This document shows, piece after piece, positions 1 through 7,076 of a stretch of 9,395 nucleotides of DNA. This DNA is from Gammaproteobacteria bacterium RIFCSPLOWO2_02_FULL_56_15. Lineage in GTDB: Bacteria > Pseudomonadota > Gammaproteobacteria > Eutrophobiales > Eutrophobiaceae. The notes beneath the pieces were generated by a model. That model did no database searches. It had not been told where the DNA came from and was given only the letters and a program-made list of their open reading frames with translations. Positions within the stretch are counted from its first letter, which is position 1. Each line of letters opens with the position of its first letter. The stretch is taken from positions 9,509-18,903 of the forward strand of contig MGYR01000016.1 of assembly GCA_001801825.1 (NCBI GenBank), written 5' to 3'. Made by a program: the position numbers and the translations under genes.

Positions 1-921
1 CTACAGCAAAGCGGTAGCTGGGGCATGGTCCGGGTGATTCCCGAACGCCAGAGTGAAATGGACGTTTGGGTGGATGCGGAGATCCTGGTTACTGACGGCG
101 CCAGTCTGGAACTCGATGTGACCGTTGAGGACAGTTCCGGGCGCACCTGGTTCCGTAAAAAATACCGGGAAGAATCCAGCAAATATTCCTATGATCGGAG
201 CGTGGCGAACCCTGTCGAACCGTTCCAAGGTTTGTACAACCAGATCGCCAACGACATGCTGTCTTACCACCGCCAGTTGCCGGGAAAGGAAATCCAGGCA
301 ATCCGCACCATTACCGGCCTGCAGTTCGCCAAACGCTTCTCTCCGGAGGCCTTTTCCGGCCATCTGAGCACCGATGATCAGGGGTTGTTATACATCACTC
401 GCGTGCCGGCCGATAATGACCCGGTGCTGCAGAAAGTGCAACAGATGCGGGAAAGAGATTATATGTTTGTGGATACCTTGCAGGAATATTACGCTGCCTT
501 TGTCAGGCAGATGGATATACCCTACCTGGAATGGCGCAAGGCATTCTACGAGGAAAGTGAAAATCTCCGGGCGGTACGGTCCCAGGCCAACCAGCGGCTG
601 ATAGGTGGCGTGGCCGCCGTGCTTCTCGGTATCCTGGCGCAGGGCAGTAACAGCAGTGTGGCGAACGCTGCCGGCTGGGTGGGGATTTCCGCTGGCGCTG
701 CTGCGGTATACAGTGGCCTGAACAAGCGTGAAGAAGCAAAATTTCATATCGAGGCGCTCGAAGAGATCTCGAATTCACTCCAGGGAGAAATGGAACCGCA
801 CACGCTGGCACTGCAGGATCGTACCGTCACCTTGACCGGATCGGTCAATGAACAGTACGGCCAGTGGCGCAATATCCTTAAGGAAATTTATGATACTGAG
901 ACAGGGGCAACCGTTCACTGA
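1..921 (+). CDS. Uncharacterised protein with glycine/alanine-rich membrane-like hairpin, 5' end missing
   Basis: The reading frame is open from the first base of the window, and the residues before the first ATG (at 25) read naturally into the protein. The true start is therefore probably upstream, and 306 residues are visible. I do not recognise a named family. Residues 9-65 look like a beta-rich domain (DVWVDAEI, LELDVTVED, TWFRKKY). The middle, about 75-190, is mostly helical and rich in charged and aromatic residues. Residues about 200-238 form two hydrophobic Gly/Ala-rich stretches (GGVAAVLLGIL, then GWVGISAGAAAVYSGL), which could be a membrane hairpin or glycine-zipper segment. A helical tail with KREEAKFHIEALEEISNSL follows. 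No enzymatic motif is visible. It is separated from the next gene by 99 bases but shares its direction, so it may belong to the same cluster, possibly as an envelope or lipoprotein component. The CDS call is firm; the function is unknown. Confidence 0.85.
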   Translation, partial: LQQSGSWGMVRVIPERQSEMDVWVDAEILVTDGASLELDVTVEDSSGRTWFRKKYREESSKYSYDRSVANPVEPFQGLYNQIANDMLSYHRQLPGKEIQAIRTITGLQFAKRFSPEAFSGHLSTDDQGLLYITRVPADNDPVLQKVQQMRERDYMFVDTLQEYYAAFVRQMDIPYLEWRKAFYEESENLRAVRSQANQRLIGGVAAVLLGILAQGSNSSVANAAGWVGISAGAAAVYSGLNKREEAKFHIEALEEISNSLQGEMEPHTLALQDRTVTLTGSVNEQYGQWRNILKEIYDTETGATVH

Positions 922-1020
922 TACAGGACACCACCGGCAGAGAGGTTCCGGGCCACCGATCTAACCCGGTTACATCCACCAATCCGATAGTCTTGTGTGT
1001 GAACCTCAAAAAAGAACAAG
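922..1020 (+). other. Intergenic gap, the longest in the window
   Basis: These 99 bases hold no ORF of note. I see no convincing -35/-10 pair and no rho-independent terminator. A weak inverted repeat (CCGGG at 948-952 and CCCGG at 965-969, 12-base loop) has only five pairs and no T-run. As the only sizeable gap, it is the most likely place in the window for an internal promoter or an mRNA processing site, but the sequence does not show one directly. Confidence 0.4.
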
Positions 1021-2583
1021 ATGGCAGCAGAAAACCAAGTGTCCCCCGATACGGGTCCGCAAACGATACAACCGGTCAGTGTCAACCTGACAACCCAGCT
1101 TGGAGCAACCGGCAATAAGGTTCCGGGAAAACTTCAATACCGGCAGTTGCTGGTCGGTCTGGGTTTACTCTTCCTGCTCGCCTCGGCCCTGGCGGTAATA
1201 TTTCTGCTGCCGGGCTGGAGTCCTTTCCCGCCAGTTATCGAGAAGGCCGGCACGGGGAGCGTGGCAGAGACCGCACCACCAGTACCAGCACAGGTACCTG
1301 CAACCCCCAGAATAGGGGAATCCCCTTGGGAAAAGGCCATCCAGTCAGCCCTGCGCAAGGAGACCCAGGAACTGCTGGCGAAACTGCTGGAGGCCCGGCA
1401 ATCACTGGAAGAACACGGTGTGGTTCATTGGGCCGGTAAGGACTATGAGACAGGCTCAGTGCATGCCCGGAATGGCGACGAACTCTACAACCAGGGCGAT
1501 TTTACCGGCGCCCGCAACGAGTACCAGGAGGCTCTGGGTATCTTCACCGGCCTGGTTACCCGGATCGAAACCGTGTTTGACGAAACCCTGGCAAAGGGAC
1601 TGCAGGCCCTGACTGATGGCGATTCCGTAACAGCGAAAGAGGTCTTCCAGCTGGCTCTCGCAATTGATGCACTGGACCGGGATGCTATCGCCGGCATGCA
1701 GCGGGCCGGGGTGCTGGACGAGGTGCTGGCGCAGCTTCGAAAGGGTGATGACCTGCTTGACAGTAACCAGCCGGACGAAGCTGCCGAGGTCTACCAGCAG
1801 GCGCTGGTCCTCGATGGGGAATCGGTCCCGGCAAGGGAGAAACTGGAGATTGCCAGTGACCGGATCCGGGGTCGCAAATTTGCGAGGTTGATGTCAGCCG
1901 GCTTCTCAGCGCTGGAAATGAACCGCTTGGAGCAAGCCCGTACATCATTCAACGAAGCACTCCGGATTAGGCCTCAATCCACCGAGGCACACAGCGCCCT
2001 GCAACAGACCGGACAAAAAATTACCAGCTCCAGGATCCATGATCTGCTGGAGCGAGCCCGGGTCTCGGAACAGGAAGAACGCTGGGAGGATGCCCTCTCG
2101 GCCTACCGGGAAGCCGTGGGTATTGATGCCACTCTGGCCGAGGCACAGTCCGGGGAGAGCCGCACCGGGCTGCGGGTGCAGGTACATGATCAGCTGGAAC
2201 AGCTTATCCGCGATCCACAGCGCTTGTATGACCCGGCAGTCCTGCAGGAGACCCTGGCATTCTTCAAGAGGATCAATGACCTTTCCAGCAAGGGTCCGGT
2301 ACTGGAGCGGCAGTTGGAGCAGGTGAGTCTGTTGCTGGATAAGGCCAATACACCCGTGCTGGTGAGGCTGCAATCGGATAACCAGACCGATGTCACCCTC
2401 TACCGGGTTGGCAAGCTGGGCTACTTCGAAAATATGGAGCTGTTCGTCAAGCCCGGAAAATACATCGCGGTCGGTCAGCGCGATGGTTACCAGGATGTAC
2501 GGGAAGAATTCCTGGTGAAAGTAGATCAACCGGTGCCGGTGATTCGTATCCAGGCGGACAAAGAGATATCAGCAGTGCAGTAA
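1021..2583 (+). CDS. Single-pass membrane TPR protein with PEGA-like C-terminus
   Basis: The protein has 520 residues. A TGA at 1000-1002 in the same frame leaves the ATG at 1021 as the first possible start; the sequence before it is A-rich (AAAAAAGAACAAG) with no strong Shine-Dalgarno. Residues 1-41 are polar and end in basic residues. Residues 42-63 (LLVGLGLLFLLASALAVIFLL) are one transmembrane helix, and a Pro/Ala-rich linker spans 64-100. The basic side is N-terminal, so the bulk should be periplasmic. From about 148 to 375 there are at least four or five TPR-type helical pairs, for example GDELYNQGDFTGARNEYQEAL, GDDLLDSNQPDEAAEVYQQAL, GFSALEMNRLEQARTSFNEAL and EQEERWEDALSAYREAV. Residues about 444-511 look like a PEGA-type beta domain (LFVKPGKYIAVGQRDGYQDV). 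TPR arrays are protein-protein scaffolds. With the PEGA/FGE protein next door, this is probably a periplasmic assembly factor or structural part of the operon's complex. No enzymatic motif was seen. Confidence 0.9.
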   Translation: MAAENQVSPDTGPQTIQPVSVNLTTQLGATGNKVPGKLQYRQLLVGLGLLFLLASALAVIFLLPGWSPFPPVIEKAGTGSVAETAPPVPAQVPATPRIGESPWEKAIQSALRKETQELLAKLLEARQSLEEHGVVHWAGKDYETGSVHARNGDELYNQGDFTGARNEYQEALGIFTGLVTRIETVFDETLAKGLQALTDGDSVTAKEVFQLALAIDALDRDAIAGMQRAGVLDEVLAQLRKGDDLLDSNQPDEAAEVYQQALVLDGESVPAREKLEIASDRIRGRKFARLMSAGFSALEMNRLEQARTSFNEALRIRPQSTEAHSALQQTGQKITSSRIHDLLERARVSEQEERWEDALSAYREAVGIDATLAEAQSGESRTGLRVQVHDQLEQLIRDPQRLYDPAVLQETLAFFKRINDLSSKGPVLERQLEQVSLLLDKANTPVLVRLQSDNQTDVTLYRVGKLGYFENMELFVKPGKYIAVGQRDGYQDVREEFLVKVDQPVPVIRIQADKEISAVQ

Positions 2584-2595
2584 GCTCCCTACGTG

Positions 2596-4677
2596 ATGGT
2601 CAACAGCAAAACCCCTTACAGCCCCGGGATCCAGCCGGAACGTCCCCTGATTGAACCGATCAGCTTCAAGCCTCATCACCCGGCTGCCACAGGATTCCGT
2701 CCCCGCCTTAAGCGACAATCGGTACTTACTCTGCTGCTACTGGCAGTCTGCGGCTGCCTGGCCTGGTTTCTGTTTTCCGCGAAGGCCGTGTATATCAAGA
2801 CCACGCCCGAACACGCTGATATCGATGTATCCGGGATCCTGCAGCTCAAACTTGCCGACCGGTTGCTGCTGCTACGGGGCATTTACGAATTGCAGATTTC
2901 TGCTGCCGGATACTCGCCACTGGTGACACTGCTCACGGTCGATGAACCGCGGAACCAGGCTTTTAGCTACGAATTAGCGCGTCTGCCGGGGCATCTGCGG
3001 GTCGCCACACCGGGAGTGGAGGGTGCTGAAATCTTCATTGATGGGATAGCACGAGGTACAACACCGGCCCTGATCCGTGATATCCCCTACGGAGAGCACC
3101 AGTTGCTCATCCGTTCAGAGCGTTACATCCCGTATGAAGCAATACTCATGGTGGAAGGGCTGGACCGTGAGCAGGCACAGGCAATCAGCCTGGCGCAGGC
3201 ATGGGCGGAGGTGAATTTTGCAAGCCGGCCCGCCGGGGCCGATGTTTTCGTCGATGAAGAATTGCTGGGACAGACCCCGCTTAGGGCTGGGATACTCAAG
3301 GGGCAACACAACGTGCGTCTGAAACTGAACGGCTATAAACCGTGGCAGGATCACCTGACGATCGTCCCCAGCCAGACGCTGGATCTGACCGATATAGCAC
3401 TCGAGCCTGCCGATGCCGTGGTATACCTGGTCAGTAACCCGCCCAGCGCCAATACCACGGTTGATGGTGAATACCTGGGACTCACACCACTGGAGCTGGC
3501 CATTACTCCCGGCCAGACCTCGACTATAAAACTTTATAAACAGGGCTATCTGGCCGCCAGCAGAAAAATTACCGCCGCTTCCGGAGACCAGTTGCGAATG
3601 GATGTCCGGCTGGAACCGGAACTGGTCCAGGTACTCTTTAATATCTCACCTCCCGATGCAGAACTGTTCGTTGATGGCAGCCCGTCCGGAGCGGGGCCAG
3701 TAACCCTGTCGCTGCCCGCCCGTGAACATCAGATCGTGGTCAGAAGGGCAGGCTATCTGGACTATAACACCCGGATCACGCCACCCAGCGGAGTTACACA
3801 GCAATTGAACATACAACTGAAAACCGAGGCACAGGCAAAACTGGAGCAGATCAAGCCGGTCATTACCACCCATGCCGGGCAGACCCTCAAGCTGTTCCGC
3901 CCGGATTCCTTCAGCATGGGTGCATCCCGCCGGGAACCCGGCCGCCGGCCGAATGAAAGCCTGCGCAACGTTGCGTTCAAACGGGCGTTTTATCTGGGTT
4001 TGCACGAGGTGACCAACGAACAGTACCGGCTTATGAACCCGACCTATACCTCGGGTGAACTTGAAGGCGTGAGCCTCAATGGTGATCAGCTGCCAGTGGC
4101 GAGAGTCACCTGGGAACAAGCCGCCCAGTATTGTAACTGGTTGAGCAGGCAGGAATCCCTGCCCCACTTTTACCTGGAGGAAGGCGGCAGCATTACGGGC
4201 ATTGACCCGCAATCCACCGGTTACCGACTGCCTACCGAGGCGGAGTGGGAATGGGCAGCGAGGGCCGGGAATGACCATCAACTGCTGAAATTCCCCTGGG
4301 GACAAGCCATGCCCCCGACCGAAAAAAGTGGCAATTTTGCTGACCAGACTGCCGCCAATCTGCTGGGCAAGATTCTCAACAACTACAATGATGGCTACCT
4401 GGCCTCGGCCCCGGTCGGCAGTTTTCCTATAGGGAACAACGGCCTGTATGACATGGGTGGCAACGTGGCCGAGTGGGTAAATGATTATTACGGTATCATG
4501 CCCGGTGGCAACACTGTAGAAACCGACCCCCTGGGACCGATCAATGGTGAATTTCGTGTCATCAAGGGCTCCAGTTGGGCCCATGGAACGATAACGGAAC
4601 TGCGACTGTCTTATCGGGACTATGGCGACAAGCAGCGTGACGATGCAGGGTTCCGGATTGCACGGTACCTGGAGTAA
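2596..4677 (+). CDS. Single-pass PEGA-repeat protein with C-terminal FGE/SUMF1-fold domain (probably non-catalytic)
   Basis: A GTG at 2593 and an ATG at 2596 are adjacent. I chose the ATG (693 residues); the Shine-Dalgarno is poor for both, and it lies 12 bases after the previous stop. Residues about 42-61 (VLTLLLLAVCGCLAWFLF) are a transmembrane helix preceded by basic residues, so the rest should be periplasmic. Residues about 65-400 hold about five PEGA-like beta units, recognisable by repeated ID/VDG, G-x-TP and GY elements (IFIDGIARGTTP, VFVDEELLGQTPL, TTVDGEYLGLTPL, LFVDGSPSG). Residues about 425-693 are an FGE-sulfatase/SUMF1 fold: F-x-MG near 439, LHEVTNEQYRL, VTWEQAAQYCNWLSRQ, YRLPTEAEWEWAARAG, GLYDMGGNVAEWVNDYYG, IKGSSW, and a terminal AGFRIARYL. 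The paired catalytic Cys of true formylglycine-generating enzymes should lie between the GSSW and GFRIAR motifs, and that segment has no Cys. The domain is therefore likely a binding or structural module, as in several FGE-fold envelope proteins. Confidence 0.93.
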   Translation: MVNSKTPYSPGIQPERPLIEPISFKPHHPAATGFRPRLKRQSVLTLLLLAVCGCLAWFLFSAKAVYIKTTPEHADIDVSGILQLKLADRLLLLRGIYELQISAAGYSPLVTLLTVDEPRNQAFSYELARLPGHLRVATPGVEGAEIFIDGIARGTTPALIRDIPYGEHQLLIRSERYIPYEAILMVEGLDREQAQAISLAQAWAEVNFASRPAGADVFVDEELLGQTPLRAGILKGQHNVRLKLNGYKPWQDHLTIVPSQTLDLTDIALEPADAVVYLVSNPPSANTTVDGEYLGLTPLELAITPGQTSTIKLYKQGYLAASRKITAASGDQLRMDVRLEPELVQVLFNISPPDAELFVDGSPSGAGPVTLSLPAREHQIVVRRAGYLDYNTRITPPSGVTQQLNIQLKTEAQAKLEQIKPVITTHAGQTLKLFRPDSFSMGASRREPGRRPNESLRNVAFKRAFYLGLHEVTNEQYRLMNPTYTSGELEGVSLNGDQLPVARVTWEQAAQYCNWLSRQESLPHFYLEEGGSITGIDPQSTGYRLPTEAEWEWAARAGNDHQLLKFPWGQAMPPTEKSGNFADQTAANLLGKILNNYNDGYLASAPVGSFPIGNNGLYDMGGNVAEWVNDYYGIMPGGNTVETDPLGPINGEFRVIKGSSWAHGTITELRLSYRDYGDKQRDDAGFRIARYLE
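4671..4674 (+). promoter_or_regulatory. Ribosome binding site for the small acidic protein gene
   Basis: GGAG lies in the last codons of the upstream gene, seven bases before the ATG at 4682. It supports this start over the in-frame ATG at 4622, which is buried in the FGE coding sequence, and suggests translational coupling. Confidence 0.6.
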
Positions 4678-4681
4678 GACG

Positions 4682-4933
4682 ATGTTACGGCGTGTTATAT
4701 TCTTACTTTTATGTCATACCATACCTGCTCATCCCGAGGAAATGGCAGCAGCCCCGGCCGCAGAGGAAAAGACAATTACCAGGAACGAGTCAGTAGACCT
4801 CAAAGAGGAACCCGGCAAACCATCGACTCCGGAAGAACCTTCCCCGGAGGCAGAAACACCCCTGTTATTTACTCCAACGGACAACGATAGGGTGACTGAA
4901 GAATTCGAAGCAGAATTTCCCGTTGATATCTAG
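4682..4933 (+). CDS. Small acidic protein with probable signal peptide
   Basis: The protein has 83 residues and starts four bases after the previous stop. An in-frame ATG exists at 4622, but starting at 4682 puts a classic signal sequence at the N-terminus (MLRRVIFLLLCHTIPAHP: two Arg, then a hydrophobic core), and a good GGAG sits in front of it. The mature part is low-complexity and strongly acidic (EEMAAAPAAEEK, KEEPGKPSTPEEPSPEAE, RVTEEFEAEF), rich in Pro and Glu, and likely disordered in the periplasm. Cys11 is not in a proper lipobox because Leu precedes it. The family is unknown. Its position between the FGE/PEGA gene and the proton-channel gene, with tight spacing on both sides, argues for a real accessory subunit, perhaps a linker or an electrostatic partner of the complex. 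The coding call rests on signal peptide, RBS and spacing rather than on homology. Confidence 0.7.
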   Translation: MLRRVIFLLLCHTIPAHPEEMAAAPAAEEKTITRNESVDLKEEPGKPSTPEEPSPEAETPLLFTPTDNDRVTEEFEAEFPVDI

Positions 4934-4935
4934 GA
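4932..4935 (+). promoter_or_regulatory. Ribosome binding site for the proton-channel gene, overlapping the upstream stop
   Basis: AGGA overlaps the TAG stop codon (4931-4933) of the small acidic protein gene and lies six bases before the ATG at 4942. This is close to ideal spacing. The overlap suggests that translation of the two genes is coupled. Confidence 0.65.
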
Positions 4936-4941
4936 ACAGCG

Positions 4942-5739
4942 ATGAAGCACACCACCCTGAATGAGTTTCTCTACGAGTTGTTTGCCTTGATCTTTTCCTT
5001 CATTATTGTGCATTCCATCTACGTTACGGTGGTCCTGCCCAATGCGGCAGTCCTGCTGGAGGAACAGCGCCTGGAGCAGGCAACCGGGGGATCCAATGCC
5101 ATCAAGAAATCGATTTATATCATCATCAAGGATTATGAACAGGAGTCCTGTATCGTCCTGACCCTGTGGGTATTCGCCATCATGGGGCTGAAGTTCAGGA
5201 CCGTACTGCAGGAAAGACGACTGCTGTCCCGGTCCCTACTGGAGGTATCGCCCGGCACCAGCATCCTGCCCGAAGATGCGCGTCAGTATTCCCGGCCAAT
5301 CCAGACACTCCCGGTTGCGGAACGCGACTGTCTCCTGCCTCGCACCCTGCTCGCCGCGTTACAACGCTTCGGTTCAACGCGCAATATCCCTGATGTCTCC
5401 ACCGCCATCCGGGAAATCTGTGAATCCGAGTCTGAGCGGTTTGATACGGAACTCTCCATGATCCGTTTTGTGATCTGGATCATTCCATCACTCGGATTCA
5501 TCGGCACGGTGCGGGGTATCGGCGATGCCTTGAGTCAGGCCCACTTAGCGGTACAGGGAGATATCTTCGGGGTCACCGTCAGTCTCGGGGTAGCCTTCAA
5601 TTCCACATTAGTCGCGCTGCTTCTCGGTATTATCATCATGTTCCTGATGCACCAGCTACAGCTCCTCCAGGAACGTCTGGTGCTGGATACCCGGCAGTAT
5701 TGTGATGTAAATCTGGTTGGGCACCTGCAGGTACGGTGA
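4942..5739 (+). CDS. MotA/TolQ/ExbB-family proton channel subunit
   Basis: The protein has 265 residues. Four hydrophobic helices lie at about 10-31, 68-86, 172-195 and 210-237. A long basic cytoplasmic loop (about 87-171, with KFRTVLQERRLLSRSLL) separates helices 2 and 3; this is the four-helix MotA-like arrangement rather than the three-helix ExbB one. Helix 3 carries IPSLGFIGTVRGIGDAL, matching the family signature LLGTVxGI. Helix 4 carries VTVSLGVAFNSTLVALLLGI, matching LLATAIGL of ExbB. The pore threonines of the family appear to be kept (T189 in FIGTV, T222 in NSTLVAL). In this family five such subunits surround two ExbD, TolR or MotB rods and convert proton flow into movement or force. 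No usual rod gene is present in the window, but two downstream genes have ExbD-like N-terminal helices and are the likely partners. The family call is strong; the load is unknown. Confidence 0.93.
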   Translation: MKHTTLNEFLYELFALIFSFIIVHSIYVTVVLPNAAVLLEEQRLEQATGGSNAIKKSIYIIIKDYEQESCIVLTLWVFAIMGLKFRTVLQERRLLSRSLLEVSPGTSILPEDARQYSRPIQTLPVAERDCLLPRTLLAALQRFGSTRNIPDVSTAIREICESESERFDTELSMIRFVIWIIPSLGFIGTVRGIGDALSQAHLAVQGDIFGVTVSLGVAFNSTLVALLLGIIIMFLMHQLQLLQERLVLDTRQYCDVNLVGHLQVR

Positions 5740-5740
5740 C

Positions 5741-5744
5741 AGGA
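5741..5744 (+). promoter_or_regulatory. Ribosome binding site deciding the start of the Hsp70/FHA-like gene
   Basis: AGGA lies eight bases before the ATG at 5753 and right after the TGA of the channel gene. It favours 5753 over the in-frame ATG at 5717, which overlaps the end of the channel gene and would add twelve unlikely residues. Confidence 0.6.
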
Positions 5745-5752
5745 TCCATACC

Positions 5753-7075
5753 ATGAATCCGGCAATTGTTGAACTCAATGACAGTGAAGTACGGGTGGCC
5801 AGGGGCCCGGAAATCGTGCTGCGCAGCCCCGGGTTTGCGGTAGCCAAACACAAGGAACTGCTGCTGGGGGAAATTGCGGCACAGCAATGCCGGCTCAATC
5901 CACGGGCGGTCTATGACCGCTTCTGGTACCGGCTAAACCAGGACCCGATAACAAATCCTGTGGCCAATGTACGGCACCATGCTGACTTGGCCCATGCCCA
6001 TCTGCTGGCCATCCATCAGCAGTCCGGTCGGCCGGAACACGTCATCTTTGCCGTTCCAGGTAATTACCAGAACGAGCAACTCGCCCTGCTGCTCGGTCTC
6101 GCGGCAGCTACCCCGTTCAAGGCCGTTGGACTCGTGGATGCTGCCGTGGCAGCCGTGGCAGCCTGCGCCGGCGAGGGTGAATACATGCATGTGGACATTC
6201 ATCTGCACAAAACTATCCTGACCCAGGTACGGGTATCCGATCGGGTAACCCGGGAAGGCGTCCAGGTCATCGATGGGGCGGGCTTATCCGCCATGGTGGA
6301 CACCTGCGCCTGGGCCATCGCGGACCTGTTCATCAAGCAGTCGCGGTTTGACCCCCAGCACCTACCGGAGACTGAACAGGCCCTCTACAACCAGATCCAT
6401 GCCTGCCTGCAGCGGCTGCGGAACGGGCCGGAAACCATGCTGGCGATCGACTACCAGCAGGTCCAGCATCAAGTACGGATCACCTCGGCGATGCTGGCAG
6501 ATGCCCTGCAGAATCATTACCGGCGCATCATCACGGCCATTCCATCGGGAATGGACTGCCTGGTCAGCGATAGGGTGAGTCTCCTGCCTGGCTTCAGGCA
6601 GCAGATTCGGTGTGCAGGGATCCTGGCCGAAACCTGTGTCTTCCAGGGATGCCGGACCCATGTATCGTTGATCCGCAGTTCGGATGGCGGACCGGCATTG
6701 CCATTCGTCACCACCTTGCCTGCTGCGGCGAGTCCCCTGATCCAGACCGCTACGGAGTCTCCCTCCTCCAGGACGGCCGTCAAACCCAGGCAGCAGGATC
6801 GAGTCACCCATATCCTGCACAACAACCGTGCCTGGCCACTGGGTCCTGGCCGCATCTACCTGAGCGCCATAGGTGGAGCCCCTTTGACCGGCCCCAACGG
6901 CTCGCAATGTTGTGTTTACAGTATCCACGGCAGAACCGAGATCACGGCTGAATCCGCTACAGGTATTTTCCTGAACGGGCAGCAGCTTGCAGCACCGGCA
7001 GCACTGGTGCCGGGAGACCGGCTCGGCTTTGCCGGCACGGATACCGGTTATACCTTCATCTACGTGCAGGGATGA
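5753..7075 (+). CDS. Degenerate Hsp70/actin-like ATPase-fold protein with FHA-like C-terminus
   Basis: The protein has 440 residues, with the start chosen by the AGGA at 5741-5744. No transmembrane helix or signal peptide is seen, so it should be cytoplasmic. The N-terminal part resembles the Hsp70/actin (ASKHA) fold. Residues about 97-137 (VIFAVPGNYQNEQLALLLGL, then a GLVDAAVAAVA stretch) line up with the Hsp70 VPAxFxxxQR and EPTAAALAY region. The phosphate-binding loops look eroded: the expected DLGTT-type motif is ELNDSEVRV, and the expected DLGGGTFD is VDIHLHKTILTQV, without glycines. ATP hydrolysis is therefore doubtful. A Pro/Ser/Thr-rich linker lies at about 320-348. Residues about 364-440 resemble an FHA domain in its last strands (GIFLNGQQL, then LVPGDRLGFAG, then YTFIYV, like the TFVNG and GDxIxxG elements), but the Arg and Ser/His phosphopeptide contacts are not clear. 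It probably acts as an adaptor on the cytoplasmic face of the channel. Both domain calls are by eye. Confidence 0.82.
   Translation: MNPAIVELNDSEVRVARGPEIVLRSPGFAVAKHKELLLGEIAAQQCRLNPRAVYDRFWYRLNQDPITNPVANVRHHADLAHAHLLAIHQQSGRPEHVIFAVPGNYQNEQLALLLGLAAATPFKAVGLVDAAVAAVAACAGEGEYMHVDIHLHKTILTQVRVSDRVTREGVQVIDGAGLSAMVDTCAWAIADLFIKQSRFDPQHLPETEQALYNQIHACLQRLRNGPETMLAIDYQQVQHQVRITSAMLADALQNHYRRIITAIPSGMDCLVSDRVSLLPGFRQQIRCAGILAETCVFQGCRTHVSLIRSSDGGPALPFVTTLPAAASPLIQTATESPSSRTAVKPRQQDRVTHILHNNRAWPLGPGRIYLSAIGGAPLTGPNGSQCCVYSIHGRTEITAESATGIFLNGQQLAAPAALVPGDRLGFAGTDTGYTFIYVQG
7068..7072 (+). promoter_or_regulatory. Ribosome binding site for the first vWA gene
   Basis: AGGGA lies four bases before the ATG at 7077, inside the last codons of the preceding gene. 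Spacing is slightly short. It supports 7077 over the in-frame ATG at 6987, which would place 30 polar residues ahead of the MARRR start and lies wholly inside the upstream gene. Confidence 0.55.
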
Positions 7076-7076
7076 C

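Noticed and set aside
948..969. Terminator hairpin in the gap after the first gene
   Set aside because: The stem has only five pairs with a 12-base loop and is not followed by a T-run.
1945..2529. Minus-strand ORF of 194 codons opposite the TPR gene
   Set aside because: It is a shadow of the TPR repeats and PEGA-like end on the + strand, with no domain of its own.
3646..4584. Minus-strand ORF of 312 codons opposite the FGE domain
   Set aside because: The + strand carries clear FGE signatures in this stretch. The antisense product has no recognisable domain or RBS.
3865..4677. Active formylglycine-generating enzyme
   Set aside because: The C-terminal segment that should hold the catalytic cysteine pair has none, and there is no sulfatase gene nearby.
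4682..4744. Lipobox at Cys11 of the small acidic protein
   Set aside because: The residue before Cys is Leu, whereas a lipobox needs Gly, Ala or Ser there. An ordinary signal peptide fits better.
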